Assembly: GCA_023238725.1 (NCBI GenBank)
Contig: CM041548.1
Coordinates: forward strand, 19,055,752-19,119,751
Reading direction: 5' to 3'
Origin: Scortum barcoo
Lineage: Eukaryota; Chordata; Actinopteri; Centrarchiformes; Terapontidae
DNA: 64,000 nt
Under the pieces are notes generated by a model. The model was not told where the DNA came from. It did not search any database and worked only from the letters and a program-made list of their open reading frames with translations. Every line of letters starts with the position of its first letter. Positions within the stretch are counted from its first letter, which is position 1. This document shows positions 1-13,503 of this stretch, piece after piece. The position numbers and the translations under genes were made by a program.

Positions 1-1364
1 AAAACTAATAGCAGAGCTGCACAAAGGCCGAAGGTTAAAATAGGTTAAACAGTCTGGTAGATAAGCTTGTTCTTGTTATTATAATATAGTTTCTCATGTC
101 GACAGATTAAAAATAATAAGACTGGATGAGAAAATGTTGCAGTTATTTAACAGTAAGCCGGTTGGAAGAGAAAAACCTCTTTTGCAAGGGAGACCTGGCC
201 AAGATTGCATTATAAAAAGCTGCAGACAAAATACAAAACCAGGCGATAGATAAAAAGAGGAAAAAGAGAAGAAAGTAAGAGAGTAACGAGAAGAAGTAAA
301 GAAGACAGATCCATTAAAGTTGGGTCTCATTCGGCCAGCGAAATTCAGCTCCTTGGACTTTTTTTTTTTTTTTCCTGGAAGATCCTTGTTCAGAGATCTG
401 CATAAGCCTAAAATGAGCTCAAAATATCTGGGTCAAGCCCGAGAGCTGGCTGGTAGAACGAGGTAAAAGAGGGAGTAATATCATGCTGCTTTAACGGGTA
501 AAGTCTACTGTCGGAGAGATGTGACCGAGGCCGTGCAGCTTCAGTGGCCTTCGCTTGTTTCAGCGCAAACAGGAGATCATCAACAGGCTCTTGTGTTAAA
601 GAGCTGATTCTGTACCGAGCGCCTGAAAATAGCTGACAAGAATGGACAATGGGAGTGATGGTCTTGAGGTGACGACATGCTTACAAATGAACTGAGCTGC
701 ACTGAGTGAGCAGCGGCAGTCCAACATATTGAGTAACTCCTTTGGGTGCGCTCGGTGAAGCGAGGGAGCTTTTGTCTCCCGAGCTCTGGGGAAAACATTC
801 TCAGCCTCTCTGAGCGGGTGGGACTCCTTCAGATCGCTCTCCAGGATCATTTAAATGCCTCTGCCGCCTGGAAAGTTGCTCCACGCAAGTGTTGCCACAT
901 TTCGCCGGGCCAGACTACTACAGACAAACCTCGACGCCACTTTTAAAAAAGGCCTCTCCTGTGGGCCATGCCAGTTTCGCCAGTCTGGTTGGGTTCTGTC
1001 TCCTCAAATTGGAGGCTTTCTGTCCCCATAAATGTCAGTCGGTCTGCTGTTAATCCCTTTCTCAGTGAGATTTAGAGCGAGAACATTGATTCAGAGGTTT
1101 GTGAAAAAGTAGCACGCTCTCCCTGTCCTGAATACCTGATGAACTAAGTCTGAAAACACCGACCATGCAGACGGATACCTGCAGGGTTGTGGGAGACAAG
1201 TGGGAGGAGAGGAGTAATAAATTAAGACGCCTTGGGGACACGAACAGAATATTCATACAGCTGGGTGCATGCCAATTTAAAAAAAAAAACTGTACTTTAC
1301 TACTGGAAAAAAGGCAAGTTGAGCAAAAATAGCAAAGTCCTAGTTGGCAAAATCTAACTAGTGT

Positions 1365-1378
1365 GTTGTCATAGCAAC
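1365..1378. promoter_or_regulatory. RFX X-box-like palindrome
   Basis: GTTGTCATAGCAAC matches the 14-bp X-box form GTTRCCATGGYAAC with two half-sites separated by AT. It lies in the dst intron near the left edge. Function is not shown. Confidence 0.4.
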
Positions 1379-2780
1379 AATGTGTCAAACAAACCTTTAC
1401 CAGAGTTTGTTTACATGAAGCTCAGTGGAGAATAATGTTGAGTTTTATTAGAAAATGTGTAATATTAGTGCAGCTATGATACCAAAACATACTCTCTTCA
1501 ACACTTTACTTAATATAAAGTTTATATATACTCTTTTTCAACAAAACTCATTTGGCTCTTTCACAGTTAAGTTCCCAAATATTAGACAGCTTACATACAA
1601 GAGCTTTCTCTAAATAAATAGTTTTAAATTTGAGGAAATATATGAGCAGAAATTATTAATAGATCAACTAATTTCAATAAAGAGAAACTTTTCCTTGTTT
1701 TGTGTTTGAAAACTGGATATTTGTGGGTTTTGTAATGTTGGTCTGACTAAACATGGAGTCTGAGAAACTGTAATGGCAGCACTTCAACTTTTTTCCTATT
1801 TCATACACAATACAATTAATCTAAACTGATTAAAGAACAAGTAAAATTTATGTTACAGACACCTTTGGTTCAGTGTTAAGGTTTGATAACTAGGAAAACT
1901 AATTAGAGAGGTCTTCAAAATAGCTGTATCGCTGGATTTCTAGTAAAGTAGTGACACACACTCAAGTGAGGGAGGTGGGAGGAGCAAACTTTGCTGATGT
2001 CAACAGTAAATGTCAGAAACATCCAACCAAGCTGCGCCTGACAGAGAAAAAACATGTTTCCTTCACACCTCCTGATGTGTGTTTCTAACCAGGCTCTCTG
2101 CACCAACGGCCCCATCCCTGACTGAGGGGCAGGGCAACGCTATCACTGCTGTTACCGCGGCGATACAGCAGCAGCAGCCCCTCTGCAGCAGCCGCTACGC
2201 TCTGCATCTCCCAGCGCAGACGCATTCAATGTGCCGCATGCAGCAGCCTCCCACAGCATCTCTCTCACACACACGCTCATAAAATGCGACATCTCAGCAC
2301 AACCGTTACCCCTGACCCCCGGCCCAACCCCTGTGGTCACGCCGGGACACAAAGGGGAACAAAAGCTTTTCATTCCTTTTATCCACAGAAATATGCAGGG
2401 AGCGAGGGAGAACAGAGGATTACGATCCCTCTGTTTGACTCAACAACCTCCGAAAGCTTCAAAGCTGAACTTCTGGGTCAGGCTGCATCCATACGATGAG
2501 GAAGTCCTCGCCAGGGAGGGATTGTGGGAAAACGAGGCGGTCCTGAAAGCATATGATGGTGATGACAGGAGCCTGAGGGAGCAAAGCGTTGTAAAGGTGA
2601 GAGGAGTACCTTTGAGAGAGCTGATCTCGTGCTGGATAGACCTTCCAGGATCCATGCTCGCGACCGCCTGAGGCTCCACACAGTCGAGTCTGAGCTCTGC
2701 AAGGTCAGCTCAGCTGGCGAAGCGAAAACACCACGCCGGAGGATGTTAACGTCTCTGTGCTAACTGCAGCCTGTTTCTAC

Positions 2781-2886
2781 CCTCTCTCTCTCTTTTTCTC
2801 TCTCTCTCTCTCTGCTCTGCTGCTGCCACAGGAGTTGGCAGCTTTGTGTTTTTGTTCACTCCCTCTCTCCTCTCTCTCTCTCTCCT
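2781..2886. repeat. CT-rich low-complexity tract
   Basis: Two (CT)n runs, at about 2782-2813 and 2867-2884, are separated by a GC-rich spacer. They are part of a pyrimidine-rich segment in a CpG-containing region. Confidence 0.85.
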
Positions 2887-5800
2887 GCCCGCTCGCACAC
2901 AGTCCCTGTCAGCAGAGAAATTGTGAAAGAAAGGAGCTCACGTCCCTCCTTTCCACCTCCCACCCCTCCCTGATGTTGTCCCGTCTCATCCTCGTGGTGA
3001 GCAGGGAGGCGCCTCGACCAATAACACGCACTCCGCCGGCACATCACGGCAGCCGGTGCATGGGGTGAAAAGATGATTGTTTTGAGTGAGAGGAAAAAAT
3101 TTTGTGGAGAGAGAGTTTTCTTAAGTAAAGATATAAATACACTGATAAAATATCAAGCTAATAGTCTAGGGGATAAAATAAACAGTTTACTTTGAGATGT
3201 GGTTGCAAAACTATGAAGAATTTTAAAAATAAAAATATAAAATTAAGGTAAATGTGACATATAGTGACTGGGAGGTTGATTTTTCCTCCATCAGAACAGC
3301 AGTCAGTGACTCAGCAATATCTCCCCGTAAAAGACTCCACTACTGGAGCTTCTCCATTTTTCATGTAAAGTGCTGCAGAGGTGGCCCTGGACCTCGGAGG
3401 GGTTCAGATGACGGAGCACTTTTTTAGGAAACTAAACTTTGCAACCTGAACGAAATGAAATTTACCTTAAAGTAACAGCAACATAAAACTGCTGTCAATA
3501 AAAATGCAGTAAATCTACCAATGAAATCTGCAACAGTTTACACTACATTCCTTTAACAGCTGAAATCGCTAATTAGAGCTGAAAACAAATTCTCCCAGAT
3601 TAATATTTCATGTGTCAGGACTGCGAGTTTGGGAATTGAGAGTTACACAAGTGATAATGATGGCTGTCTTGGATCACATATATAATGATTAAATGATACA
3701 TTTTTATAGATATTAATAATAACCCCCCCAATCTATGAATCTTAGGCCTTGCACAGAGACCCGTAAATGACAGCGTTATTCTAAAACATGACAGTGAAGG
3801 GTATGGTGACTTTGACTCAGCAGTCTCCTCAAGTCTCCAGTGACTGGCTGGCACTTTGCTGTGTCGTGCCTCAAGTCAGCAATACTGAAAATGATATTTC
3901 GCCAGAGTATGAATAGACTGACAGAGGACACATGCATCTACACATACAGTAAGATCAGACGGTGAAAACAAAGAAAATGTGACCTACATGTGTGCAGGAT
4001 CTGAATCTTTAACTTAACCAAGGTAGGTAGGTACAAAGTTAATTAAATTAGTTTACAAATGCCTTATGGCATGCCAGTTGACCTAACCTTGTTCAGTAGT
4101 GCACAGCAGCTTTGGTAAAATGAGATGATGTTGTTGATGACAATGTGTTTGCAGACATTTGCACGTTAAGCACAAAAAAGTGTCCAACCTGATCTGCTCT
4201 TGTCCGCTATCAACGCCATGACTGTGATGATCTGTTGTCACAAAGCCAACCTGAATGAATGGAGATTTTGGAGACTATGGAAAGATAATCATTTTTTTTC
4301 CCTGAATGCTTTACTTCTGGAAACTGATGTGACGACAGACAGGTAAAGATTACGAAGCTCGACGACAGGTGAGTCACTGAAACACGTCGGAGACTAAATC
4401 TCAGAGCGTGCCGCGAAGAGCGGATCATCCACTGCACAATGTGAAGTGTCAGCACAGACGTTTTGGTAATAGGCTTACACTTCACAAACAGAGAAAGGCG
4501 AAAGTAAATCAGCCCTTTGTGCCGCGGGTGACGAAGCTGTGGATTACACACAAAGGATCTGAGGCTGAACTGAACTGTTTGGTGTGGACAGGGAGGATCG
4601 TGTAGGTGTATGCAAGTTGTTTGGTTTGTGCAGAATGGGCTCATTCATGCATGCAAAAACTGATTTGTGTGCAGTCAAAGGGAATATCATTAAAACAGGT
4701 GAGGGTTTATTAATTTTAGGAAAGGTGTTCAGCCATTTTCTTTTCAACTCTTTGTATGACCTGAATGTGTCCTACATTGCTTCTGGGGTGAAGCAGAATC
4801 CCAAAATACCGACTAATGCTGCTTCTGTCAATATCACATGATCTGATTAATGACGCGGCTCGACAGGACAGATGGTCATGTGGTCCCACGCATCAGGGCC
4901 ACAGGTCCACACTGGTTCAAGTTTCAGAGTTGATGCCATTTCCTGCTGATGGTTTGTCTCCATCCTAATTAAATGTTCAGAGGCCAGACTACTTAAATGC
5001 AAAGCTTTTAAAAAAGCATCTATAACAATTCAGTGAGCATGGTTATAAAGGTTCTCAGAACTGCACGTCTGAAATATTCTCCTGATCCAATGAGCAGAGC
5101 TTTGACAGCTGCTTCTCATTATAAATAGCTGAAATATTTCACGTTGCCTGAAAACCAAGCCCAAACACTAAATCTCAATAACAGAAATCTCCTGCAACAA
5201 AAACAAGGCTCCCTTTGTGGGGTTAATCAAAAACATGAAACACGCATTACACTGAATAACTGGAGACAAACAAGGATATCTATAAATAAAATCCTGATTC
5301 AGGTGCAAAGTGGAGGGTCAATCGGCAAATATGAAGAGAGACGAGAGCAACTTTTTCCTCTTGTTTTTTCCAAGTTTACATGAGCCACCTGAACCTTTTT
5401 CTCCTCTAACAGAGTGATGCTGAATTCAACAGCTGGCCTCTGACCTTGGACTCTCTCACACACGATCCTTCATCTCCTACTTGTGCCCACTCGAGCTGCC
5501 AAATGACGACGTCGAGAGCGAGGAAACACGTACCGATGTGGAACACCTGTACGGCACATTGGATCAGACCGCTGACATATTTTCCGCCACCGGTTCGCTG
5601 CAGCTGTGGTCGAGAAATTATTCAGGAGGGCTGTAATGACCCCTTTTTCTAATCAATATACAATCAATGAATGCTTGTCAGGCTGGAGGTATGGCACAGA
5701 TCCAGTTTCAGGCAGCAACAGCAGCAGTGAGATAAACATAGAGGTACAGTTTGTGGGTGGGACATGAGGGGGGGGCTGACTGAGAGATTAACCCCTTCAA

Positions 5801-7543
5801 AGATTACAACACACCCTCAGATTTGAGGTTGTTAAGGGCATCAAGCTTGGGATAGATTCAGGTACTGTAACATAACAAAGTGGGACAAAAGGTCAGAGAA
5901 TATTTAATTATTCTAATGGTCCTTTTTTAAAAATGGCTGCTGCCCAGACAACAACACAATTAAACAATGAAACATGCCGTCTCTCCCAAATCACAGAGGT
6001 CCATCCTGTTTAATCAGATTTTGACTCAGAGAGGACTTTTATTCCCCAAATTGAGGCTCTCAGGAAGAACTTTCACAAATCATTACTCCTGAGACTCCTG
6101 TAATGGCTCTAAAAGCAAACTTCTTAAGATTAAGGCATGTTATTGGTGGACATTGTTTTTGGAGCAAACTGGAAGAAAGCAACACTCAGCGTCCCTCATG
6201 GCAGACTTTTTCAGAATTGAAATGTCTGCTGAGAGATAATAAGTAAAATATCAAACTGCTGTGATGTGTTGAGATGGATTTTAATGAAAATCGGTCTATT
6301 AAAAGTCTCACATCAACCTCTTGTCTCACACTGTCTGCGTTTTAAGCTTCAAATCGTGACTGTAATCAGCTACTCAAATAGGCAGTTCAGTATCTGTACT
6401 ACAGCAATTATCATGTCATGATGCACCATTTGAGCGTTCGACACACAAATCTATTTGATCTCACAGGTTTCCAGTCTTAAACGCTAATTCTTGACCTCTT
6501 GCTTCAGTGCTTTCTGAAGGAAAATACAGCTCCCAAAAACCGAGCAGCCTCAGAGCTGCTAAACAGGAGGAAGAGGAAATACGAGAAAACACACCGAAGA
6601 AATGAAGCCCCGGTGATGACAGGCAGTAAACATCACACACCAGCTGGCAGGCCACACCTGAAACATCATCTTAATCAAGATATCATACTCTATAATTAGA
6701 AAAAACACAACACTACAACACAATACGTGTTCATTGTTGTTACAAAGCTTCTACTTTCATAACAAATGTGTCCTCAAAAATACATTAGTTTGAAACGTAC
6801 TCTACCATTAATGACAAAAAAAAAACAGCTCCAGCACATTTTTTAAACGTTAAGGTCCACTTGGAGGAAAAAAACTAGTATTTCACTGATGCATGTTGAT
6901 CTTTACAGGTGAAGATATAAAGGTATGATACATCTTTATATGATTAGAACAGATATTGATGACAAAAACCAAAGAAGTGATCACATCTGTTATATCAGTC
7001 TCATTCTTATTACACACTGCTAAATTCAATTTTCTTTTTAGAATCAAAGAATACAATTCTTCCAAAGTACCGAACAATAAATGTGATTGTTTACGATGCA
7101 GCTGAAGTATCTGAGAAGATCGAGAAAATGAGGTTTCCTTCCTAAATGTCATTGCGTGGCGCTGTAAGCCGCCCGACTCCTCGCCCGGCTGAGTTGATGT
7201 TTTATCTGTTTCCGTGCAGCTGTTCGGTGCCGCGGTGTCAAAACTCAGTCTGAAACGCAGCCAGAGTCTCATGTCCTTCTTGATCAGAGGTGGTGGACCC
7301 GATACACCCTCTCCACCCCTCTCTGGGATGTGGTTCGTCCAGCCAAGAGGTTCATCCATTAGGAGCTGGACCAGCACACCCTGTTGGGGAGGGGGGGGGG
7401 GATGTAAAAGGGCCGAACCAATCTGAGGCATGACGTACGGCGTCAGAGCGGCCGGGGGGGGAGGTGACACTGTGTGTGCTATCCCCTGCTGTCTGGATTC
7501 ATTAACGTGATATCAAACTCCGAGTGCAGTTGTTGTGGCCCAT

Positions 7544-7546
<3 letters not shown>

Positions 7547-7574
<28 letters not shown>
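7547..7574. repeat. (CA)14 microsatellite
   Basis: A pure CA tract in the large dst intron. Confidence 0.97.
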
Positions 7575-7579
<5 letters not shown>

Positions 7580-9387
7580 ACAACAAACCACTCAGGAAGT
7601 CGACTGTCAGCTGCTAAAAATAAGCTGTTTACTATTGCCACTCCCTGTTTCCCTCACATATATAAAAAAGGGGCAAATTCAACAGTTTATATAAGCAATG
7701 ATGCACAACAAGGTGTCCTGAAATACAAAAATTTCCTCCACTAACTAATTTTTTTTTGGTAATTAAGACACCTCAGAGTGTAATTTTGCAAATATTTTAA
7801 ACTTGTACTGTGTGTTGGAAAACTTGTTACCAAACTATGAAGGAAAAATGTGATTTGGCATTAAAAATAACTACATACTATAACTAAGACTAAGGCCATT
7901 ATAAACTACTTTTGTGGCAGGTACTTTGGTCTTACCACAGTGTGCATTTTTCTTGAGAACAGTGTTTCTGAGAGGAGGTCTATCTGTATTTTTTTTTTAA
8001 TTAAATGAAATAAAAGGAACCACAGTAAAATACAGAGTGAATTAAGTAGTGTTTCCATGCCCGCCCACTCGCACACTTTTCTCTGTCTGATGAGGTGATG
8101 AGAACAATTGAAATGAACTGTATGATGTGAAGGTGGCATGAAAGATACAGATGGTGTGAGCAAAAAAAAAAAAGAAACTACTGACCACCGTGTTTTTCAG
8201 ACAAGTAAAAGAGCACTTAAAAGGATGGCACCAACACCGGAGGAGTTCACAGAATGTGTCAAGGATGAAAAATGTCCTCAGTCCTACAACTACCTCTCGC
8301 AACAACAAGTAGAAGGACTTTCATGCGAACAGTATTCAGTGTGGATGTGGATGAGGATTGAAAACCTTGAGTTTCTTTTACCACCGTGCACCTTCAGACA
8401 GCAGAATTTTCTTGGCTCATCTTGAACCTTTTAATCATTTGACTGAAATTAAAACATGAAAATTGCCACAAAAAAGTAGCCTTCAAGAATGTCAATAAGG
8501 ATTTCAATTATAATCTTATCTCTGTAAATCAGTGACATTTATTTAGTTTACATCCAACACCTGTGAGCTCATTCTTTCTCAGCTTTGAAATCCGAAAAAA
8601 AAAAGAGACAAAATCAATGTTAATGCTGTTACTGCTGCAGATCGGCTGCTAAAACGAGAGAGAGGGCAGGAGGGTTGGGGCGTGGATTACGTGGAAAAAA
8701 GGCAGCAGAGCTTTCCCAAACTCAGTCACCCCACTGAAAAACAGACTCCATGCCAGCCAGCTCACGACTGGCATTCCTGGCATTAATCAGGCTCAATGCA
8801 GCATGCCAGGAGCTGGGCGTTAGCGCTATTGTTCCACACCCCGGGACCGACGTGAGGCCAGGATCTCCGCGTACCCTCAGACTGTGCGCAGGGATGAACA
8901 GTCGACATGTAAAAACACAGATTGACGATTCGTTCTGAGGTCAACACACATGTGGGGCTCTTAAACTCAGTGCTACAGAGCGCAAATCACTCCCGGATTG
9001 ATAGTTGAGTCTATTTTTGTATCTTTAACAACTCGAGCACCGTGGAGGGATAAAATGACAGTTTGTGTTGGACTGTATCCTGGAGACTGAAATCTCTCTG
9101 TGACCGACAGACAGGTTCCTCTGTCGCCGACGTCCTCATCCTCACAGGCAGAGCAGAAAGACATCCTTCACGGTTTCGCTGCCGTCGGTCAATATCTTAC
9201 CAGGCGCGCCGCGGACTCAGTGTGACATCTGCATCCATGAACGCTGTGGGAAAGTAAACACTGACACCGCACTGTAAAATCACTTGTGGTTAATTGTTAC
9301 GAACCTCATTGATTCTTCTTCTTCACTGTTTTAGTAACTCTAAAACAGGTGCAAAGACAAACAGATGTGAAGTAAGCAGGAAGAACA

Positions 9388-9530
9388 GTGGCGGAAGAAA
9401 GAGTCGGATATTTTACTTAAAAATAGCAACGCTACACCGAAAAATATCCTGTTAAAAGTCCTGCACTCAAAGTCTTAAGTTAAAGTACAGAACTGTACAT
9501 ATACAGTAACGGTCCATTTCCCAATCATAT
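9388..9530. mobile_element. percomorph dispersed repeat fragment
   Basis: AGTGGCGGAAGAAAGAGTCG, then ATTTTACTTAAAAATAGC and TAAAAGTCCTGCACTCAAAG, resemble the start of the ACTTAAGTA family. It lies just left of the interleaved duplication. Confidence 0.5.
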
Positions 9531-9627
9531 ATTTTATGTTACTGGACTATAATTATACATTAGACATTAATCAGCACATCACTTATGTTGGTTGTAATTT
9601 CAATTTCAATCCTATATTTTTAGGTAG

Positions 9628-10041
9628 CTTATCCTTTAATAGTCATGTATTAGTTGATTTATATTTGATATTAATACTTTAAATCTGAAAATAACTTGTA
9701 ACTTAAGCTGTCAGATAAGTGTTTTCGAGGAAAAAAGTCCATTATGTGCCTCCAGACTGTAAGAACACAGTTTAGGATAAAGTGAAATTATCCTTTAATA
9801 ATGTATTAGTTGATTTATATTTGATATTAATACTTTAAATCTGTTTGTGATTTTTAATCAATTGATTTCGTAAGATTTGATTTAATACTTAAGAAACTGT
9901 AACAGCTCAAAAGTGTTTTCGAGGAAAAAAGTACATTATGTGCCTCCAGACTGTAAGAACACAGTAGGATAAAGTGAAAATATTCAAGTAAAGTAAAAGA
10001 CTGTTTGTGATTTTTAATCAATTGATTTCGTGATTTGATTG
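9628..10041. repeat. interleaved local duplication (three repeated blocks)
   Basis: Three different sequence blocks each occur twice. Block A begins ATCCTTTAAT at 9631 and 9790. Block B begins GTTTTCGAGGAAAAAAGT at 9721 and 9914. Block C begins CTGTTTGTGATTTTTAATCA at 9841 and 10001. Offsets are about 159, 193 and 160 bp, with few mismatches. The order A-B-A-C-B-C suggests nested or repeated tandem duplication. Confidence 0.9.
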
Positions 10042-11179
10042 AAACAACATCAAAACAAACATCTAATCGTCTGTAAGTCTAAAATTATGACAAATGTCGG
10101 GTACACGGTCAAACATATCTTAAATAACTTAGAAATAAACAAAACAAAGGGTGAGTTTTACTGTTTTATGACTTTCTAAGTGAAAGTTTTGACCAAAAAT
10201 GTACTGAATATATTAGTTTATTTAACTAATCAGAGCTCTCTTATGGTTTTAAATTTTAAAAACTTTGTTAAAAAACACTTAAAAAAGCAGAAAGTTCCCT
10301 CTTGACTCAGTTTTTCTGGAGCTTTCCGCCACATCTCAGAGATGAAGAGGACCGCGAGATGTGTTTGACAGCTTCTCTGATTCGGCCTGAGATTTAAATA
10401 ACTTGGTAGGATGGATATTTTGCAGTGTGGTTACATAATTAGTGTCAGCTGTTATTGACTCCCTGGGTTTGGGAAGCCACTAATCCTTCGCCCGAACACA
10501 AATCCCATCTCAATTATGGCGGCTCGGCTCCGTCCTCTCCTGCCCCACCAGCCGAGTTCATTTTACGGCTGTTCACGGTGGGGATCTGCTTTTTTCTCCG
10601 CGGACTTGAACTTGTTCCGCAGAAGAAACCAGAGACACAGTAAAGAAACCAATTAAATCTTGATGTCGTGCATCATCAAAGGGGATTTTGAGTCAAGTGA
10701 AAGAATGTGAACTCGTCTGATACTGCAGGATAAAGTGAAACGACCAAGCGAACCAGTCTTACTGAGTCCAAGTGGCATCAAAAATACAGCTGAAACAGTC
10801 ATTATGTCTTCTTAGATGTAAAAGGGCAAAGGTTTGAGGTTTTTGGTAGCTTCAGTTTGATGTTTAATACGTTTATTGGACATCTTAGCAGTCAGAATCA
10901 CTGCAGCTGGGGTTTAACTTCATCATTTTCATGATTATTAGCTTCTGGGTGATTTCACTCGTGTTGTTCATCCCTTCCTGATCATTCACATAAAAGAGTG
11001 CAAAACAAAACTGCACCTCAGAGTCTGCAGCTGAATAAATGTTTATAACCACGTGAATCAGCTCTTTGTTTGTGGTGGTTTTCTCCACCCTGATGAGAAC
11101 CGAGACATAATCAAGTTAAGTGTTAAGGCTGTTCCACAATATCCAGCAAAAAAAAAAAAAAAAATCAAGAGAATACTGA

Positions 11180-11475
11180 AACAATAAGTTGACCGATAAT
11201 TTAAATAATAGTGCATAATTGTTTATGGCATTTGACAAGAAACAAACCGGTCACAACAACTCTAATCTGCTTTTTTTCCCTGTATTGTAGATGTAATTTT
11301 TATATTTCCATAGCTTTTAGGTGATTGGCTCAGACAAAATCAGCAGTTTAAAAAACCTGATCTGTGGCTCTGTGAACTTGATGGGCACTAGTTTCTATTT
11401 TTTGCCATTTATTAGTGCACATTATTAATATAATAACTGAAAAATAAATTCATTAGTTAATTGATGATAAACAAA
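11180..11475. mobile_element. possible decayed copy of the GGCTGCAAC-type repeat
   Basis: AATAAGTTGACCGATAATTT and later ATTAGTTAATTGATGAT resemble the AT-rich end of the element at 15843-16061. Divergence is high and the ends are unclear. Confidence 0.3.
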
Positions 11476-13464
11476 ACAATTAAAACAAGGCTGTTGGTCA
11501 AGGAAATCCATATTTGTGGAGATGCGATATTCTCACCACGGGCCTCATTAAAGTCACGTCCAATGACTCAAACACACTCACGCGCAGGCACACTGATCAT
11601 GTTCTCAGCCCGCAGTATGTTTCAGCTGCACATGTGAACAAACAGAGACCAAACAGGTCGTCTTACAAACTCATGTGAAGTCGCAGACAGGTGAGAAGAT
11701 TTCTGCTGCAGCGGGGAGTTCTGGGTAATCGACGGTCGACTTGGCACAGCGCTGCGGGGGTTCGAGCGTAGGTGCGAACATGTGTGGAGATAATAAATGA
11801 GCGTGTCGTCTGTCGGTGGAGGTCATCACACCAAGAGGCCTTACAACAATGCACAAGTGACCAACAGGAAGGTGCAGAGCGAGGTTTAGAGGTGCAGAAT
11901 AAATCATCGTAACCCATTTGTAGGCTGATAAAAATCTACAAACTCTACAAAAATTAAAGAAACATTAAACAAAGCTGTCTTTCTTTGTTGCTATCTTTCA
12001 TCTGAGGCAATAATCTTGATGGCCAGGAGACACAGAGACACCTCAGGGGGAGTTTTCCCTCTAAAACAACTCTCTGATTTAGTCTGCATGCATGAACGGA
12101 GACATGAACATATGCCGTGACTGAAACTTTCCTCTGAATACAAAGCCTGCCGACACGTTTCCCACACATATTTTCCCACAAAATTGCTGTTTCCTGTTCT
12201 GCGTGTTCATATTAATCACATTACGTCAGCAGGTGATTGACTGCTCGCAACAAGAAAACAGCAGACTCTGAGAATTAGGAGTCATTTCACTTTAAGAGCC
12301 TCTTTTAGGACTAAAGACAAACACAGTATGTAGAAACTGGAGTTCACACACTTAAGCAAACTGCACAAACAAAGTGGGATTTCTCAGACGGTGTGAGACT
12401 GGACATGCACAAACGCATAAACTCACCATCACACACACACACACAGGATACTAATGTTCACATACACAGGACTGCAAAACCATTAAAAAAGGAGCAATAA
12501 CACAATATTAGACCAACCTATTGAACTTTTTACTGTCTAGTTGGTTGAAGGCATAATTAATAAAGACTTTCACAGAGCAGATTCATCATTGCAAATACTA
12601 AATTTAGTTGAAAGAAGAGTTTCAGGGGGAAAAAAAAACTAAGAATAAGAATGTTAAATTGATGAATAACTTGTCTCATAGTGATGAAAAGAATCCAGGA
12701 AGTTACAGTCATCTTGCTAACAGAAGTTAACTATTAGCTACTGTTCATATTTACTGTACAGATGCCAAAGAGTAGCATCGAGTTTCTCACACAACTCTCA
12801 GCAAGGACGCACATTTTCCAAACTTCATAGATAATTTTACATATTCTGATGGATGATAAATGTGCATGAAACACAAATACAGCTGAAGGATTACATGTCA
12901 GAATTATATATGGTGATGATTAATGAGTAAGTACGATCAATATTCAATATTATGAGAACATTTACATAAAAAAAAATAGTACTCACAGTCTCATTGCTCT
13001 GATACCTGCATTAATATTGGGCATGAAAAAAAATCTCCCTGCACGCTGATCACATTGTGGAAAGGTAAATGTTCATGTTCAGTGTTTTGATTAGCAGTTA
13101 TTGATCATGTATTGAAGAATAAGACTCAATACAGTGAGTTAAAAGGTGTTTCCAGTTCCACTGAGCAGCAGGTGTACTGGATGTTAGCGATGATACTCAG
13201 ACAGGACGAGACTTATTTTCCTTTTTCACAACCTGCAGGCTGAACCAATTAGTCTGATGTGTTGCATCTGTGCATGCGAGTGGATTTCCAGATGCACGAC
13301 ACGCATGCACAACTTGAGGACTATTTTTGAATTTGAGGTCAAGTTGCATGAAACCGATCTGTGGCGAGTACTGGAAGTGAAGTGTGGAGGGGGGGTTTCT
13401 CCGGGTTAACTGAGATTCACAAGACAAACTTATCGCAACCTTTTTAGAGGTGATCCCTGCTAGT

Positions 13465-13468
<4 letters not shown>

Positions 13469-13501
<33 letters not shown>
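13469..13501. repeat. (AC)16 microsatellite
   Basis: A pure AC tract in the large dst intron, followed by a short AGATATATA run. Confidence 0.97.

Positions 13502-13503
<2 letters not shown>

Noticed and set aside
4210..4644. 144-codon minus-strand frame
   Set aside because: No recognisable domain, atypical composition, and equally long overlapping frames on the other strand; consistent with chance.
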